From contig JFBG01000015.1 in assembly GCA_000583135.1 (NCBI GenBank), positions 1 to 47,328 of the forward strand: 47,328 nt of DNA, in the 5' to 3' direction. The notes under the pieces were generated by a model. The model was not told where the DNA came from. It did not search any database and worked only from the letters and a program-made list of their open reading frames with translations. This stretch comes from Thioalkalivibrio sp. HK1. Lineage in GTDB: Bacteria; Pseudomonadota; Gammaproteobacteria; HK1. Positions 25,807 through 34,556 of the stretch are shown here, piece after piece (position 1 is the first letter of the stretch; each line of letters opens with the position of its first letter). The translations under genes and the position numbers were made by a program.

Positions 25807-26460
25807 ATGAATCGAGAAGAGAAAAAACGCGCGGCGGCTTGCGCGGCATTGGAGTTCGTGATCCCCGGGGAGCCGGTGGGAGTGGGCACCGGTTCTACCG
25901 CCAACGCCTTCATCGAGGCGCTAGGCGGGATTCGCGGGCGCATCGACGCTGCGGTCGCAAGTTCCAAAGAAACGGCGAGTCGGCTTGCCGCCGCCGGGAT
26001 CCGGGTGGTCGATCTGAATGCCGTTTCCGATTTGCCGGTCTATATCGACGGCGCCGACGAGTGCACCCGTCATCGCCATTTGATCAAGGGCGGGGGCGGG
26101 GCGCTGGTGCGCGAGAAGATCGTGGCCGAGGCTGCCGGGAAATTCATCTGCATCGTCGACGATTCCAAGCGAGTCGAACGGCTCGGCCGCTTCCCCTTGC
26201 CGATCGAGGTGATCCCGATGGCCCGCGCTTTGGTCGCGCGCAAGATGGTGCGATTGGGAGGGCGTCCCGAGCGTCGAGTGGGTTTTCTGAGCGACAACGG
26301 GAACGAGATCATCGATATCCACGATCTCGACATCCTCGATCCCCCGGCCCTCGAGGCCGATCTGAACCAGATCCCCGGGGTGGTGGCCAACGGGATCTTC
26401 GCCCGCCGGGGGGCGGATGTGATCTTGATGGCCACCGAAGAAGGGATCGAAAGTCTTTGA
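25807..26460 (+). CDS. rpiA: Ribose-5-phosphate isomerase A
   Basis: 217 residues (E. coli 219). Interconverts ribose 5-phosphate and ribulose 5-phosphate in the pentose phosphate pathway, cytosol. Motifs: [11 protein letters not shown] near 23, S-S-K-E-T near 54, Y-I-D-G-A-D-E near 79 (catalytic Asp/Glu region), [12 protein letters not shown] near 93, and the G-V-V-A-N-G-I-F-A end. SD GAGG is 6 nt before ATG 25807. The gene is transcribed away from the Panacea gene and followed by an MFS transporter after about 200 bp. Confidence 0.95.
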   Translation: MNREEKKRAAACAALEFVIPGEPVGVGTGSTANAFIEALGGIRGRIDAAVASSKETASRLAAAGIRVVDLNAVSDLPVYIDGADECTRHRHLIKGGGGALVREKIVAEAAGKFICIVDDSKRVERLGRFPLPIEVIPMARALVARKMVRLGGRPERRVGFLSDNGNEIIDIHDLDILDPPALEADLNQIPGVVANGIFARRGADVILMATEEGIESL

Positions 26461-26664
26461 GGGTTGCGGCGAAGGGCGCCCGAGATCGCTCTTTCGCATC
26501 CAAGATCGTTCGAACCGGCATCGCTTGGGATCGATATCGAAATCGGCGAATTCGCCTCCCGGGGCTTACGATTCCGGGCGTTCTTTCAAAGGGCGACAGG
26601 GGAAAGCGATATACACTTTTCGCGGATCCGAATCCTTGGAGCCGCCGAAAGATCCGCGCTCGGT

Positions 26665-28002
26665 TTGCAGCGGCGACGGATCACTCCCTTAACTTCTTGC
26701 TTCACTCCCTCCTTCTTCGACCTCGACTTCCTGTCCGTGTTCACCACCTTCGCCCCATCGACCGCGATCACCGTCCTCGGGGTGGCATTCGGTATGAATC
26801 TCCTGGCGCGCGGGGTGGGCGAGACCTACGCCATCTTCCTGCTACCGCTGGGCGATGAATTCAACTGGTCGCGCTCGGAGCTCACCAGCGTCTACTCGGT
26901 GCTCATGATCGCGCAAGGATTCGGGGCCCCTTTGGCGGGATCGATCGCGGATCGCTTCGGCCCCAAAGGCGCCTACCTCTTCGGTCTCGTCTGTCTCGGC
27001 GGCGGCTATTTGATGGCCAGCCGACTCGATTCCCTGTGGCAGTTCTATCTTTGTGTCGGGGTTCTCGGCGGGATCGGGGCCGCAAGTTTGGGGATGATCC
27101 CGACTCAGGTTCTGATCAGCCGTTGGTTTCGCACGCGGCTGGCAACCGCGATCGGCGTTGCCTACGCCGGGCTCGGTAGCGGGATCATCCTGATCGTGCC
27201 TTTGACCCAGATCGCCATCGACGGTCTCGGCTGGCGGGGCGCGTATGCCCTGCTGGGAGCGACGCTGCTCGGCTTGGTGCTGCCGATCGTGATCGCGCCG
27301 TGGGATAGATGGTGGCGAAAGCGAAGGCAAGCGCCGATTTCGGCATCGCCGGCGATGAGCGTGGATCGCAAACCCGGATCGCAGGTCGCCGGGGCGCAGG
27401 TCAGGACCTTGCGCACGGCCATGCGGGAGCGGATCTTCTGGGGTCTGTTCGGTATTTTGTTTTTCACCTCCTGTTCGATCTTTTCGCTGACCATCCAGCT
27501 CCCCGCCTATCTCGTTTCGCTCGGATATTCCGCGGTCGCCGCCGCGATCGCCTTCGGCGCGCTGGGCTTGCTCTCGACCGCCGGGATGGTGCTTTCCGGG
27601 AGCTCCGTGGATCGGATCGGAAGGCGCTCGACCGCCACCGCCGCCTACATCCTCACGCTTGCGGGCGTCGCCCTGTTTTGGTCGATGGCGCTGTGGCCCG
27701 CTCTTGGCATCCTCGTCTTCGCGGTCGCCTTCTTCGGGGTATCGATGGGATCGCGCGGTCCGATCGTTTCCGAGCTTTCGGCCAGACTCTATCCGGGCGG
27801 TCGGGGCGGGGGGATCTACGGCATGCTGGTTCTCGGGATGGGCTTCGGGGCGAGCGCCGGCTCCATCGTATCGGGATTGCTATTTGACTTGACCGGTGGT
27901 TATGCGGCAATATTCGCATTCTCCATGACATCCGCCTTGCTCGGGATGGCTTGGTTTTGGCTGATACCGGCACTTGCGACGGGCAAGCGTCAAAGTGCGT
28001 GA
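26665..28002 (+). CDS. MFS transporter (start uncertain)
   Basis: About 445 residues with twelve hydrophobic segments, a loop 2-3 motif S-I-A-D-R-F-G-P-K-G typical of the major facilitator superfamily and a central cytosolic loop rich in Arg (W-D-R-W-W-R-K-R-R). The second half repeats the pattern (S-V-D-R-I-G-R-R-S-T). The substrate is unknown; the sequence resembles monocarboxylate/oxalate-formate-type carriers only in a general way. The frame is open back to 26464, but the upstream part is not protein-like. TTG at 26665 gives a full first membrane helix but has no SD; other non-ATG starts nearby are possible. A TATACA -10-like element at 26610-26615 would fit a transcript starting just upstream. 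Confidence 0.75.
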   Translation: MQRRRITPLTSCFTPSFFDLDFLSVFTTFAPSTAITVLGVAFGMNLLARGVGETYAIFLLPLGDEFNWSRSELTSVYSVLMIAQGFGAPLAGSIADRFGPKGAYLFGLVCLGGGYLMASRLDSLWQFYLCVGVLGGIGAASLGMIPTQVLISRWFRTRLATAIGVAYAGLGSGIILIVPLTQIAIDGLGWRGAYALLGATLLGLVLPIVIAPWDRWWRKRRQAPISASPAMSVDRKPGSQVAGAQVRTLRTAMRERIFWGLFGILFFTSCSIFSLTIQLPAYLVSLGYSAVAAAIAFGALGLLSTAGMVLSGSSVDRIGRRSTATAAYILTLAGVALFWSMALWPALGILVFAVAFFGVSMGSRGPIVSELSARLYPGGRGGGIYGMLVLGMGFGASAGSIVSGLLFDLTGGYAAIFAFSMTSALLGMAWFWLIPALATGKRQSA

Positions 28003-28123
28003 CATCGAAGCATGAGACGACGATGCAATGCGCAGGGGTTGACCGCCGGTGCTTTTACGGGCATGATCGCACTTAGACCGGTCGCCTTGGTCGAAGTGAC
28101 ATCGTCCAAGATGACGTTCTTGC

Positions 28124-28152
28124 TTGCACTTTCCTCGGGACGAGCGTAGAAT
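28124..28152 (+). promoter_or_regulatory. Sigma-70 promoter of the secreted duplicated-domain gene
   Basis: TTGCAC (28124-28129), 17-nt spacer, TAGAAT (28147-28152). Both hexamers differ from consensus by one base and spacing is ideal. Transcription would start near 28159, leaving a leader of about 90 nt before ATG 28248. Confidence 0.75.
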
Positions 28153-28247
28153 CCCACGGAACAATTGCGGTAGTTCTTCCCCGGAAAGCCGGAGGCGGAA
28201 TCCCTAAATCCAATCCCCCTGAATCCGCAGGGAGAGGAGAACGAAAA

Positions 28248-29030
28248 ATGACTCACATCAAGATGGCTTTCTCCGGCGCCGGTTTGGCCTTGTTGCTGTT
28301 GGCAGGCGGGGCTTCGGCGCAAAGCAATAGCAACTCGCCCGTCAGAGCGCATATCTTCGCCATTCCACCGACGACGGCTCAGGACGATGCCACCATGCGT
28401 ATTCGCTGCAAGGAAGCGGATACCGCCTGCTCGGTCTGGCTTGACTGCACCGCTCAAAATGATGGCTCGACCTATGGCGGCTTGCTCAACGGCACGATCC
28501 CGGCCAAAGGTACCCAAACCCTCTACGCTCAGGATATCGTCGATATCTCAGCCGGAGGCAACTGGGCGGGCAAAGGCCGTTTGGCCTGCGCCGTGCGAAG
28601 CGAGCAGATGGTGAGCGCGCAGATCTGGACCCGCTCCGGCGATGGAGTGCTGGTCAACAACAGCGCCGCGATCCGCAGCGTCAACAACCAGGCCGATATC
28701 GAATCGATTCCGGCACCGGGTATGGCCGATATCTCGAATATCCGTATTCGTTGCACCCCCGAGGGTGGTTCGGCGGATTGCACGAATACGAGGCTCGAGT
28801 GCACCGATGACGAGGGAATGAGGTATACCGGAACCCTCGATACCATCGCCCGGGGCGCGGTGATGTTTTTCCAGACATCCACCTTGTCCGAAATCATCGA
28901 CCATACTTGGAGCGGGATGGGCTTTTCCTGCCGCATCATCTCGACCCAGCCCTTCACAGTTCAGGTGCTGACTCGTACCGGCGGCGGTGGCGCTCTGGTC
29001 AATAACAGCGCAACCGGAAACGAGAGCTGA
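28248..29030 (+). CDS. Secreted protein of two tandem four-Cys domains
   Basis: 260 residues. Signal peptide MTHIKMAFSGAGLALLLLAGGASA, cleavage after A-S-A. The mature protein is a tandem duplication of about 110 residues. Each half has R-I-R-C, a second Cys 7-9 residues later, then L-(D/E)-C-T, a fourth Cys in (L-A/F-S)-C near the end, a Q-(I/V)-x-T-R-(S/T)-G-x-G stretch and the closing (V/A)-L-V-N-N-S-A. Four Cys per half would make two disulfides. Family not recognised. SD AGGAG is 8 nt before the start; the gene has its own promoter at 28124 and a strong terminator at 29062, so it is a single-gene unit, probably well expressed. Export is inferred from the signal. Confidence 0.88.
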   Translation: MTHIKMAFSGAGLALLLLAGGASAQSNSNSPVRAHIFAIPPTTAQDDATMRIRCKEADTACSVWLDCTAQNDGSTYGGLLNGTIPAKGTQTLYAQDIVDISAGGNWAGKGRLACAVRSEQMVSAQIWTRSGDGVLVNNSAAIRSVNNQADIESIPAPGMADISNIRIRCTPEGGSADCTNTRLECTDDEGMRYTGTLDTIARGAVMFFQTSTLSEIIDHTWSGMGFSCRIISTQPFTVQVLTRTGGGGALVNNSATGNES

Positions 29031-29061
29031 TATCGAGTCCCCTATCGATTAGCGGGCTTTG

Positions 29062-29109
29062 AAAAGCCGGTCACTTACCATAGAGAAGTGACCGGCTTTT
29101 TCTTTTTTT
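29062..29109 (+). terminator. Strong intrinsic terminator
   Basis: A 15-bp perfect stem (29062-29076 with 29086-29100; core GCCGGTCACTT), 9-nt loop, followed by a T-rich run to 29109. The A-run before the stem means it could work in both directions. Confidence 0.92.
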
Positions 29110-29577
29110 GGGCGAATGTTCTTCCAATCGCAAAATAAACGAGGGATCGTTTCTCTCCTTCGTCGAAAGGCTCGGTACCGAAATCCGCAGTTCTCGGTGC
29201 AAAGCGCACCCGCTTTTACGCACTCGCCCCTCGCCTTCGAGCGATCTTCGCCGATCCCGCTTTTCTTTCCGGCCGAGTGTCTTTAGTCGCCTTGCACCGA
29301 GAGGGTCAAGGCGGGCATCTTCGCCGCTTGATCGTTATTGTCAGGTCTTGGCACGGTCTTTGCCATATCGCTTTTCGATAGTGGATTGCCAAGCGATGCC
29401 ATCCAAAGAACCCGGCCAAAGATCGCGGGGCAACGATCACGGCATGCGATCGAATCTTCGAAGATCGGTCGAGGTCGAAGCGCTCGCCGCTGCGGTTCGG
29501 CCAAAAGCCAAGACGATCCCTTATTCGGTTCGTTCTCGATTCGAAGATCGAGAACCCCTTATCACAGGAGGATTCCA
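29110..29577. other. Leader region of phaA-phaB, no gene
   Basis: 468 bp without a supported gene. Frames crossing it have no ribosome site. It holds the sigma-54-type promoter at 29348-29364 and, after it, a long untranslated leader of about 200 nt. Confidence 0.6.
29348..29364 (+). promoter_or_regulatory. Sigma-54 (RpoN) promoter candidate for phaA-phaB
   Basis: TTGGCACGGTCTTTGCC matches YTGGCACGRNNNTTGCW at every defined position except the last. The invariant GG (29350-29351) and GC (29362-29363) are 10 bp apart, as required. Transcription would start near 29375, about 200 bp before the phaA start. Sigma-54 promoters need an activator ATPase, usually bound 100-200 bp upstream; I cannot identify its site. 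Confidence 0.7.
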
Positions 29578-30753
29578 ATGAACGATGTCGTGATTGCCGC
29601 TGCGGTTCGCACCCCGATCGGCGCCTTCGGCGGGGGGCTTTCCACCCTGCCCGCCCATGAGCTCGGCCGGATCGCCGTCGAAGAGGCCTTGCGCCGCGCC
29701 ACCGTCGAACCGGCGGATGTCGATGAAGTGATCATGGGACAGATATTGAGCGCAGGTGCCGGACAAAATCCCGCTCGCCAAGCGGCGGTCAACGCCGGGA
29801 TCCCGGTCGAACGCACCGCCTACGGAGTCAACCAGCTTTGCGGATCCGGGTTGCGCACCGTCGCCCTCGGATATCAGGCCATTCGAGTCGGCGATAGCGA
29901 AGTGGTCGTTGCCGGGGGGCAGGAGAGCATGAGTCAATCGCCTCACTGCCTCCACCTTCGCAACGGCAAGAAAATGGGCTCGGCGGAGCTGGTGGATACC
30001 ATGTTGAGCGATGGTCTGCTCGATGCCTTCAACGGCTATCACATGGGCAATACCGCGGAAAACGTCGCGAAGAGGTGGCAAATTACCCGCGATCAACAAG
30101 ATCGCTTCGCCGCGGATTCGCAAAAGAAAACCGAGGATGCGCAAAAGGCGGGTCGCTTCGAAGAGGAGATCGTGCAGGTCACCGTCAAGAGTCGCCGGGG
30201 CGAGAGCATCGTCAAGGACGACGAGCATCCCAAGCACGGCACCACGATCGAGGATCTTGCCCGGCTGCGCCCGGCCTTCGAAAAGGAAGGCACGGTGACC
30301 GCAGGCAACGCCTCCGGCATCAACGACGGCGCTGCGGTTTTGGTCTTGATGAGTCGCAAGAATGCGACCGAAAGGGGAATCGTACCCTTGGCGCGGATCG
30401 TTTCATGGGCCACCGCCGGGGTCGACCCCTCCGTGATGGGAACGGGGCCGATCCCCGCCAGTCGTCGCGCCCTCGAAAAAGCCGGGTGGACCCCGGACGA
30501 TCTCGATCTGATCGAGGCCAACGAGGCCTTTGCCGCCCAAGCGTGCGCGGTCAACAAGGATCTCGGATGGGATGTCGAGAAGGTCAATGTCAACGGCGGG
30601 GCGATCGCTTTGGGGCATCCGGTGGGTGCATCCGGCGCTCGGGTTCTGACAACCCTCCTTTATGAGATGCGTCGGCGGGATGCGAAAAAAGGACTCGCCA
30701 CGCTGTGCATCGGCGGGGGGATGGGCATTGCGATGTGCGTGGAGCGCGAATGA
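29578..30753 (+). CDS. phaA: Acetyl-CoA acetyltransferase (beta-ketothiolase)
   Basis: 391 residues; condenses two acetyl-CoA to acetoacetyl-CoA in the cytosol. N-Q-L-C-G-S-G near residue 87 holds the acyl-binding Cys, N-E-A-F-A near 315, [14 protein letters not shown] near 342 the catalytic His, and C-I-G-G-G-M-G near 378 the second Cys. ATG 29578 has a perfect AGGAGG SD 7 nt upstream; the longer open frame is not coding. Followed 122 bp later by acetoacetyl-CoA reductase, so the pair feeds 3-hydroxybutyryl-CoA for polyhydroxybutyrate. A thiolase role in fatty-acid or leucine breakdown is also possible. Probably read from the sigma-54-type promoter at 29348. Confidence 0.93.
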   Translation: MNDVVIAAAVRTPIGAFGGGLSTLPAHELGRIAVEEALRRATVEPADVDEVIMGQILSAGAGQNPARQAAVNAGIPVERTAYGVNQLCGSGLRTVALGYQAIRVGDSEVVVAGGQESMSQSPHCLHLRNGKKMGSAELVDTMLSDGLLDAFNGYHMGNTAENVAKRWQITRDQQDRFAADSQKKTEDAQKAGRFEEEIVQVTVKSRRGESIVKDDEHPKHGTTIEDLARLRPAFEKEGTVTAGNASGINDGAAVLVLMSRKNATERGIVPLARIVSWATAGVDPSVMGTGPIPASRRALEKAGWTPDDLDLIEANEAFAAQACAVNKDLGWDVEKVNVNGGAIALGHPVGASGARVLTTLLYEMRRRDAKKGLATLCIGGGMGIAMCVERE

Positions 30754-30875
30754 ACGGCTCCGCTTTTCGCTTAGGCCAAGAAAAGCGATGATCCGCCTCG
30801 CCTCGAGGGGAGAGCGGATCGCTTGTCCTCGCTTCATAAAAACAACGAAGAACGCTTCTTATCGGAGGAAGAAAG

Positions 30876-31598
30876 ATGACACGAACGGCGATAGTTACCG
30901 GTGGAACCCGGGGGATCGGCGCTGCGATATCGATGGCCCTTCTCGATGCGGGAAATCGGGTTGCCGCCACCTACGCCGGCAATGACGATGCCGCCAAGCG
31001 TTTTGCCGAGAGCACCGGGATCCATACCTTCAAATTCGATGTATCGGATTTCTCCGCCTGCGAAAGCGCAGTGCAAAGGATCGGCGCCGAGGTCGGCCCC
31101 GTCGATATCTTGGTCAACAACGCCGGGATCACCCGAGACGGCACGATGCACCGCATGTCATTCGATCAATGGAATGCGGTGCTGCAAACGAACCTCTCCT
31201 CTTGCTTCAACATGTGCCGCTGCGTCATCGAGGGGATGCGTGAACGCGGTTTCGGGCGGATCGTCAATATCGGTTCGGTCAACGGGCAGGCGGGTCAATA
31301 CGGGCAGGTCAACTACGCCGCCGCCAAATCGGGGATCCACGGTTTTACCAAGGCCTTGGCGCAAGAAAGCGCAAATAAAGGCATCACCGTCAATGCCATC
31401 GCCCCCGGTTATATCGATACCGATATGGTAAGAGCGGTTCCGGAGAAGGTCTTGGAGAAGATCATCGCCACCATCCCCGTCGGTCGCTTGGGCCGGGCCG
31501 AGGAAATCGCCAAAGCCGTCCTTTTCTTGACCGACGAGGAGATGGGATTCATGACCGGCTCCACCTTGTCGATCAACGGCGGCCAGCACATGTATTGA
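30876..31598 (+). CDS. phaB: Acetoacetyl-CoA reductase
   Basis: 240 residues, short-chain dehydrogenase. T-G-G-T-R-G-I-G at residues 8-15 binds NADPH, N-N-A-G-I-T-R-D near 79, the catalytic N-x-x-S/Y-x-x-x-K set is S-V-N-G-Q-A-G-Q-Y-G-Q-V-N-Y-A-A-A-K near 135-152, and the N-G-G-Q-H-M-Y end is characteristic of PhaB/PhbB. Reduces acetoacetyl-CoA to (R)-3-hydroxybutyryl-CoA. SD GGAGGAAG is 5 nt before ATG 30876. No polyhydroxyalkanoate synthase gene is in the window. Followed by a large hairpin at 31613-31657. Confidence 0.93.
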   Translation: MTRTAIVTGGTRGIGAAISMALLDAGNRVAATYAGNDDAAKRFAESTGIHTFKFDVSDFSACESAVQRIGAEVGPVDILVNNAGITRDGTMHRMSFDQWNAVLQTNLSSCFNMCRCVIEGMRERGFGRIVNIGSVNGQAGQYGQVNYAAAKSGIHGFTKALAQESANKGITVNAIAPGYIDTDMVRAVPEKVLEKIIATIPVGRLGRAEEIAKAVLFLTDEEMGFMTGSTLSINGGQHMY

Positions 31599-31612
31599 GG
31601 GCGTTTCTTGCC

Positions 31613-31657
31613 GATCAAGCAAGAGGGTCTTTGGCGCAAAGACGCTCTTGCTTGATC
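31613..31657. repeat. Large nested stem-loop between convergent genes
   Basis: GATCAAGCAAGAG (31613-31625) pairs perfectly with CTCTTGCTTGATC (31645-31657). After one G-G mismatch GTCTTT pairs with AAAGAC around loop GGCGC. Nineteen of twenty positions pair. It lies 15 bp after phaB and 18 bp before the stop of the deaminase, but lacks a T-run on either strand, so it may be an RNA-stabilising or Rho-linked end for both messages. Confidence 0.85.
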
Positions 31658-31674
31658 GATATGGGGATCGGGCT

Positions 31675-32256
31675 TTAGCGAAGCGGGATATCGTTATCCC
31701 CCTTTCCGCTTTGGTAGTCCAAGGAGAGCGCATCGTAGCGCCGGCTGATGGCGTCGATGCGCGCACTGTTGTCATCGGCGAGTTCACGGATCGGAGTGGC
31801 GGTGAAAAAGGCATTGCGCCGATTGAGCCCCGTTGCCGGCGAGAAGAGCTCTCTTAGCATGCGAATATCGTGCGGGATCGCGAACTGGGCTTCCGTATCG
31901 CGATAATCGAAGAGGAAATACACCTCGGGGATGCCGCACCAGCTGATCGCGGCCGCGCACATCGGACAGGGTTCGTGGGTCGAGAGCAACAAGCAGCGAT
32001 CGGGGGATGGTCTTTCGGGTAGTCGGTGGTATTCTCGAAGGGCAACCATTTCCCCGTGCCACAAGGGGCAGTCGGTATTTTCCTCGTTGGTCCCGGCGTT
32101 GACCAAAGAAAGGTCCGATCGCAGCAAGACCGCCGCTCCGAAAACCTTGTCCCCGGCGGCCACCCCGCGCTCAGTCAGGGGCAGGATATCCTTTTCGATG
32201 ACATCCAGCAGGCGGCTCGCCAATCGGGGATCGTCCTTTTTTCCATTGATATTCAT
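31675..32256 (-). CDS. Nucleoside/cytidine deaminase-like zinc enzyme
   Basis: 193 residues. Zinc site of the cytidine deaminase-like superfamily: W-H-G-E-M (H-x-E) near residue 67 and E-P-C-P-M-C-A-A-A-I near 94. It hydrolyses an exocyclic amino group of a base or nucleoside; the substrate (guanine, cytosine, dCMP or a damaged base) cannot be told. A longer tail than tRNA adenosine deaminase TadA follows, with F-S-P-A-T-G-L-N-R-R-N. ATG 32256 is chosen with GGGAG 11 nt upstream; GTG 32268 is an alternative. It converges with phaB and is separated by 120 bp from the aminotransferase on the same strand. Confidence 0.83.
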   Translation of the reverse strand: MNINGKKDDPRLASRLLDVIEKDILPLTERGVAAGDKVFGAAVLLRSDLSLVNAGTNEENTDCPLWHGEMVALREYHRLPERPSPDRCLLLSTHEPCPMCAAAISWCGIPEVYFLFDYRDTEAQFAIPHDIRMLRELFSPATGLNRRNAFFTATPIRELADDNSARIDAISRRYDALSLDYQSGKGDNDIPLR

Positions 32257-32376
32257 CTCAATCGACACTCCCTCGGTGTTCCTTGCTCGATATTCCTTAT
32301 CCGAAATAAGCGGGACGTTCGAGCCTGACCCTCGATCGGATCCTTATCGACCCGCTCGTTATCGGCCATCGATCGA

Positions 32377-33621
32377 CTATCGAAGATCAAAGCCTAAGCT
32401 GTCGATGGCGGCTTCGACCCCGCCCTTGCCGTAGGGTACATCGAAATGCTGAAATGCCAGTTCGATCGACCCCAAAGCCCCGAGCAGCATGGCTTCGTTG
32501 ACCCAGCCCATGTGTCCGATGCGAAAGGCGCGCCCCTCCAAAGGACCCAAGCCCGAACCCAGCGACACCCCCGGTCCGTCGCGGACCCATTGCCGGATTC
32601 GATCGATATCGAAATCGGGATCGATGCGGATGGTGGTGACCGCATTCGAGCGTTGATGCGGCAAAGGCACATTGAGCTCGATCGATCCGCTCGATGCCCA
32701 GCGCTCGACCGCCCCATGCACCGCCCGCGCCATTCGAAGGTGGCGGGCGAACACCCCATCCAGACCCTCCTCGAAAAGGATATTCAATCCCTCGCGCAGC
32801 CCCCAGATCAAGTGCTCCGGCGGCGTGCCGCAAAACTTCATATAGAACTCGTCCCCGGTGCGCACCTGCCAATCCCAATAAGCCCTTCGGGGGGCGTCGG
32901 AGCGTCCGCCGACCTCGATGGCGCGCTCGCCGACCGCGGTGAATGCAAGGCCGGGGGGCGCCATCAGCCCTTTTTGCGAACCGGCGATGGCGACATCCAC
33001 GCCCCATTCATCCATCCGAAAATCGACCGTGCAAAGGGAGGCGACCACATCCACCAATAACAAGGCGGGATGGCCGGCAGCATCGATCGTCTGTCGCAGC
33101 GCGGCGATATCGCTGGTCACCGAGGTTGCGGTATCGGTCTGCACCGCCAGCACCGCCCGGATGGGATCATGACGCTCCCGATCCGCTCGAAGCCGTTTTT
33201 CCACCGCATCAAGGTCGATGGCGCTTCGCCCGTCGCCGGCGATCTCCTCGATCTCGGCCCCGAGCCGGCGGGCCATCTCCGCCCACGCTTTCGAGAAGAC
33301 CCCGGTATGGGGGACGAGCAGACGATCTCCGATCCCGATCAAATTGGAAAGCGCCGCTTCCCAGGCCCCGTGGCCGTTCGCCGCATACATGAAGATGTGG
33401 CTCTCGGTCTTGAAGATCCTTTTCATATCCTCGATGGTCGATTCCGCCAGGGCGACGAATTCCGGATCGAGGAGATCGACGGCGGGACGATTCATCGCCG
33501 CCAGCACCCGATCCGGGAGATTCGTCGGGCCCGGCGTCATCAGAACATTGCGACCGTAGCGCGGTCCGCAGGCGGATCCATGCCCGCTTTTTCGCTTCGT
33601 ATCCTTTGACCTGTCCATCAT
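32377..33621 (-). CDS. Class V aminotransferase, alanine/serine-glyoxylate type
   Basis: 414 residues, PLP-dependent, AGAT/SPT group. L-M-T-P-G-P-T-N-L-P near residue 27 opens the domain, A-N-G-H-G-A-W-E-A-A-L near 75 binds phosphate, and G-S-Q-K-G-L-M-A-P-P-G-L near 218 holds the PLP lysine. Likely moves an amino group from serine or alanine to glyoxylate to give glycine. Glycolate oxidase genes glcDEF upstream on the same strand would supply glyoxylate, which supports this. ATG 33621 overlaps the pheA stop as ATGA, with GGGGGAG 7 nt upstream. The open frame continues into pheA, but that part is a shadow. A phosphoserine aminotransferase role is less likely because the sequence lacks the SerC pattern. 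Confidence 0.85.
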   Translation of the reverse strand: MMDRSKDTKRKSGHGSACGPRYGRNVLMTPGPTNLPDRVLAAMNRPAVDLLDPEFVALAESTIEDMKRIFKTESHIFMYAANGHGAWEAALSNLIGIGDRLLVPHTGVFSKAWAEMARRLGAEIEEIAGDGRSAIDLDAVEKRLRADRERHDPIRAVLAVQTDTATSVTSDIAALRQTIDAAGHPALLLVDVVASLCTVDFRMDEWGVDVAIAGSQKGLMAPPGLAFTAVGERAIEVGGRSDAPRRAYWDWQVRTGDEFYMKFCGTPPEHLIWGLREGLNILFEEGLDGVFARHLRMARAVHGAVERWASSGSIELNVPLPHQRSNAVTTIRIDPDFDIDRIRQWVRDGPGVSLGSGLGPLEGRAFRIGHMGWVNEAMLLGALGSIELAFQHFDVPYGKGGVEAAIDSLGFDLR

Positions 33622-34469
33622 GCCATCGCTCCCCCGCCGGCTCGAAAAGAGTGGATGGGATAAACCCCCAAGATCGTCACCACGCTCGAATAAAAGCGTA
33701 ATTCCTCGAGCGCCTGCTTCACCTGCGGGGAATCGACATGCCCTTCGAATTCGGCATAGAAACGGGCCACGGTGAATCGGGCATCGACGATATAGCTCTC
33801 GAGCTTGGTGATATTGACTCCGTTGGTGGCGAATCCTCCCAAGGCCTTGTAGAGGGCGGCGGGCACGCTGCGGACTTGGAAGAAGATGGAAGTCATGCAC
33901 GGCCGATCCGGTGTCGGATGCTCCGGCGTGCGAGACATCAAGACGAAGCGCGTGGTGTTCTCGCGCTGATCCTCGATATGCGAACGCAGGATCGAAAGGC
34001 CGTAGATCTCGCCGGCGAGGTCGGAAGCGATGGCCGCGGTTTGCGGATCTCCGTTCTCGGCGATCTGTTTCGCCGCCCCCGCGGTATCGGCGGTGGCGAC
34101 CGGTCTCAATCCGAGGCTGCGTATCTGTTGCCGACACTGACTCAAGGCCTGTACATGGCTTCTCACGCTCTTGATATCGGCCAAGGACGCCCCGGGTACG
34201 GCGAGGAGATGGTGGTGTATCGGCTGGAAATGTTCGTCGACGATAAATAGCCCGGAGTCGGGGAGCAGATTGTGAATATCCGCCACCCGTCCGCCCGATG
34301 GGTTCTCGATGGGGATCATCGTCCGCTCGACCGCCCCCTCGCGCAAGGCGGCGAATGTCTCCTCGAAACTCGCATAGGGTACCGGCTGCATCTGCGGCCG
34401 AGCCTGCCTGCACGCCAGATGGCTATACGCCCCGAGTTCGCCTTGGAATCCAATCTTTTCGCTCGCCAT
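33618..34469 (-). CDS. pheA: Monofunctional prephenate dehydratase with ACT domain
   Basis: 283 residues; turns prephenate into phenylpyruvate for phenylalanine synthesis. I-G-F-Q-G-E-L-G-A-Y-S at the N-terminus, I-P-I-E-N-P-S-G-G-R-V-A-D near 51, and the catalytic N-T-T-R-F near 173 are present. The ACT domain with A-L-Y-K-A-L-G-G-F-A-T-N-G-V-N-I-T-K-L-E-S-Y near 205 gives phenylalanine feedback. There is no N-terminal chorismate mutase domain, unlike the bifunctional P-protein usual in gammaproteobacteria; length and wording resemble alphaproteobacterial PheA. Stop overlaps the aminotransferase start. ATG 34469 has a weak upstream site. Confidence 0.92.
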   Translation of the reverse strand: MASEKIGFQGELGAYSHLACRQARPQMQPVPYASFEETFAALREGAVERTMIPIENPSGGRVADIHNLLPDSGLFIVDEHFQPIHHHLLAVPGASLADIKSVRSHVQALSQCRQQIRSLGLRPVATADTAGAAKQIAENGDPQTAAIASDLAGEIYGLSILRSHIEDQRENTTRFVLMSRTPEHPTPDRPCMTSIFFQVRSVPAALYKALGGFATNGVNITKLESYIVDARFTVARFYAEFEGHVDSPQVKQALEELRFYSSVVTILGVYPIHSFRAGGGAMA

Positions 34470-34556
34470 CGTTCGATCGATTGCCTTTTATCTCGGTAGT
34501 GATCCAAAAAAAACGCGCTTTTTTTCGCCTTTCGAAAAACTTGGGTGCCCGAGGAT

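Noticed and set aside
33622..34413. Apparent 5' extension of the aminotransferase frame to 678 codons
   Set aside because: The extension overlaps pheA, whose frame has full motifs. The true start is at 33621 with its own ribosome site and ATGA overlap.
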